From Lachnospiraceae bacterium UBA3643 (GTDB lineage: Bacteria; Bacillota; Clostridia; Lachnospirales; Lachnospiraceae), in the NCBI GenBank assembly GCA_002373855.1, contig DFKO01000239.1:1-6292 (forward strand): a stretch of DNA of 6,292 bases, written 5' to 3'. Below are positions 4,548 through 6,292 of the stretch, piece by piece. The position numbers and the translations under genes are program-made. Each line of letters begins with the position of its first letter. The stretch's first letter is position 1. A model generated the notes under the pieces. It saw only the letters and a program-made list of their open reading frames with translations. It was not told the origin of the DNA and did no database searches.

Positions 4548-6292
4548 TTAATCAGCAAGCATCATCATAATTTTGTTTGATCTTGCGACAAATTTAGTCA
4601 TGGCCTCGGGATCAAGTGGTGCATTCTGAAGGAGTGCCAGGTCATATAGCTGCTCGCAGAGGAGCGTTACCTTCTCTCCCTCTTTTTCCTCAAGGATCTT
4701 TTCAACCAGCTTATTGTTTGCATTAAGCACAAGGGTCATACCCTCTTTGCCAAAGGCTCCCATATCCATTCCGGGCATAGAATACATCTTCATCATATCC
4801 TGCATTCTCCTGCTCTCTTCCGATACGGTAATCATTGAAGAAATATCCTTATTCTTTAATTTCTCAAGTTTAACCGTCAGGTTATCCTTCTTGATTGCCT
4901 TCTTAAATATCTTTGAGAGTTCCTCGCACTGTTTGTCCAGCTCTTCCTGAGCCTTCTTGGAAGTCTTTGTCTTAAATTCCTCGGTAAGGTCTGCATCTAT
5001 TCTTGCAAACTTAATGCCCTCGTTTCTGCTCTCGAGCTGTGAGATAAACGGCTGGTCAATACGTTCCGGCAAAATGACTGCATCCTTCTTGGCCTTCTTA
5101 AACATATTGATGTACTGGCTCTGCTGCTGCTCATCAGTTACATAGTAGATGACCTTTTCCTTCTTTTCCTTCTTTTCGCCCTCAGCGCTTTCGCCTTCAG
5201 ATTTATCTTCCGACTCATCCTTTACTACTTCCGCTTCTACCTCATTACCCTCAGCATCCGTAGCCTTTTCTTTATTCTCATCATCTTCCGTATCGATTGG
5301 CTTTACTTCAAGGCATTCGGGGAGAGTCATATACTCACCGTTAATATTCTTAAACATGATATAATCTGTCATCTTGTCACAGAATTTATCATCCTTTAAG
5401 CAGCCGTACTTAATAAAGGGACTGATGTCATCCCAGTATTTAACATATTCATCTCTCTCTGTCTTGCACATTCCGGAGAGTTTGTCAGCTACCTTCTTTG
5501 AGATGTAATCCGCAATCTTCTTTACGAAACCATCGTTCTGAAGAGCTGATCTTGATACATTTAATGGCAGATCAGGACAGTCGATGACACCTTTAAGGAG
5601 CATCAGAAACTCAGGGATTACCTCTTTAATGTTATCGGCTATAAACACCTGGTTGTTGTAAAGCTTTATCACACCCTCGATGGACTCATATTCCATATTT
5701 ATCCTCGGGAAGTAAAGGATTCCCTTTAAATTGAAGGGATAATCCATATTCAAGTGGATCCAGAAAAGCGGCTCCTTGTAATCCTTAAATACTTTTCTGT
5801 AAAACTCGATATATTCCTCCTTGGTACAGTCATTGGGATGCTTTGTCCAAAGAGGCCGCGTATCATTAAGAGGGACAGGTCTCTTCTTAATCTTGAGGCG
5901 GTCAGGCTTAGGCTCTTCGCCTTCCTTTGTCTCCTGCTTAACATTCTCGATCACAACATCAGTATCAAGTTTTTCTTCCTGATCGATGATCTCGGTGAGT
6001 TCTTCTCCCTCTTTTGAGAGATATATCTCAGAAGGCATAAATGAACAGTATTTCTTTAATACTTCCTCTGCCTCATACTTGTTTGCAAATTTTAGACAGT
6101 CCTCATTGAGGAACAGAGTGATCTCAGTACCTACTCCTTTCTTGTCGCCGTCTTTCATATCAAACTCTGTACCGCCGTCACACTCCCAGTGAACAGGCAC
6201 AGCACCATCTTTATAAGAAAGCGTATCGATATGTACCGTATCGGCTACCATGAATGCAGAGTAGAAACCAAGTCCGAAATGGCCGATGATCT
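4548..6292 (-). CDS. htpG: Chaperone protein HtpG (Hsp90 family), 5'-truncated by window edge
   Basis: About 580 residues are visible; the first roughly 115, holding most of the ATP-binding Bergerat fold, lie beyond the right edge. The ATG at 6251 is internal, since the frame stays open upstream and encodes GHFGLGFYSAFMVAD, the conserved GQFGVGFYSAF block at the end of the ATP lid. Counting from that Met, residues 90-125 are the charged linker between N and middle domains. The middle domain starts near RPLWTK (132-137) and contains LPLNVSRSALQ (228-238), where R234 matches the Arg that contacts ATP gamma-phosphate in Hsp90. Residues 317-365 are an acidic low-complexity insertion. The C-terminal dimerisation domain includes the Met-rich stretch RMQDMMKMYSMPGMDM (482-497), LVLNANNKL (507-515) and QLYDLALLQNAPLDP (534-548). 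HtpG is an ATP-driven cytosolic chaperone for folding and stress. It lacks the eukaryotic MEEVD tail and ends MMMLAD. The identification is secure; regulation cannot be judged because its promoter is outside. Confidence 0.97.
   Translation of the reverse strand, partial: IIGHFGLGFYSAFMVADTVHIDTLSYKDGAVPVHWECDGGTEFDMKDGDKKGVGTEITLFLNEDCLKFANKYEAEEVLKKYCSFMPSEIYLSKEGEELTEIIDQEEKLDTDVVIENVKQETKEGEEPKPDRLKIKKRPVPLNDTRPLWTKHPNDCTKEEYIEFYRKVFKDYKEPLFWIHLNMDYPFNLKGILYFPRINMEYESIEGVIKLYNNQVFIADNIKEVIPEFLMLLKGVIDCPDLPLNVSRSALQNDGFVKKIADYISKKVADKLSGMCKTERDEYVKYWDDISPFIKYGCLKDDKFCDKMTDYIMFKNINGEYMTLPECLEVKPIDTEDDENKEKATDAEGNEVEAEVVKDESEDKSEGESAEGEKKEKKEKVIYYVTDEQQQSQYINMFKKAKKDAVILPERIDQPFISQLESRNEGIKFARIDADLTEEFKTKTSKKAQEELDKQCEELSKIFKKAIKKDNLTVKLEKLKNKDISSMITVSEESRRMQDMMKMYSMPGMDMGAFGKEGMTLVLNANNKLVEKILEEKEGEKVTLLCEQLYDLALLQNAPLDPEAMTKFVARSNKIMMMLAD
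5157..5303 (-). other. Acidic low-complexity insertion in the HtpG middle domain
   Basis: Between the strand ending LPECLEVK and the strand VIYYVTDEQQQSQY, about 49 residues consist largely of Glu, Asp, Lys, Ser and Ala, ending in a Lys/Glu tract encoded by short CTTTTC-type repeats (about 5157-5181). In Escherichia coli HtpG the corresponding stretch is a short loop. The segment keeps frame, and the conserved strands continue on both sides, so it is a surface loop rather than damage. Confidence 0.75.

Noticed and set aside
4343..4570. Plus-strand frame crossing the terminator
   Set aside because: It overlaps the end of the membrane-protein gene and would be translated through the hairpin; no start signal is visible.
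5149..5364. Ser/Phe-rich plus-strand frame
   Set aside because: It is the shadow of the acidic insertion of htpG.

Overview
The window looks like chromosomal DNA of a low-to-moderate-GC Firmicute, most likely a Lachnospiraceae (Butyrivibrio/Roseburia-like). This is inferred from protein style, strong AGGAGG-type ribosome binding sites, an A-T rich sigma-A promoter, a TTG start, and a clostridial-type HtpG. No mobile element, CRISPR array or rRNA is visible. The assignment is by eye; no database was searched.

Layout from left to right. (1) Positions 35-109 are a proline tRNA with the unusual anticodon AGG and no encoded CCA, followed at once by a strong intrinsic terminator. (2) Positions 161-975 hold a single-gene unit. 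It encodes a small protein without cysteine or signal peptide, whose C-terminal half resembles part of the flagellar cap protein FliD. Its leader carries a possible sigma-D-like -10 element and a hairpin that shows an AAGGAUGU loop, with further GGA motifs at the Shine-Dalgarno. That arrangement is what CsrA regulation of flagellar transcripts looks like. A terminator closes the unit. (3) Positions 1058-4508 are a tight three-gene operon with a clear sigma-A promoter (TTTACA, 17 nt, TATAAT): a PAP2 lipid phosphatase, a membrane-anchored phosphodiester glycosidase (NAGPA family), and a membrane protein with a long charged cytoplasmic tail and a TcaA/NTF2-like extracytoplasmic part. The genes overlap by 8 nt and are separated by 2 nt, so they are probably translationally coupled. 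(4) A 24-bp hairpin at 4443-4508 serves as a bidirectional terminator between this operon and (5) htpG on the minus strand, which runs off the right edge and lacks roughly its first 115 codons.

The three-gene operon probably acts in the cell envelope: a polyprenyl-phosphate or lipid phosphatase inside the membrane, an enzyme that cleaves sugar-phosphodiesters outside, and an uncharacterised membrane protein that may sense or assist. The FliD-like gene belongs to motility or flagellar export rather than to this operon. HtpG and the tRNA are housekeeping genes. The best leads are the FliD-like mini-protein with its CsrA-like leader, the third gene of the envelope operon, the tRNA-Pro(AGG), and a roughly 50-residue acidic insertion in HtpG.
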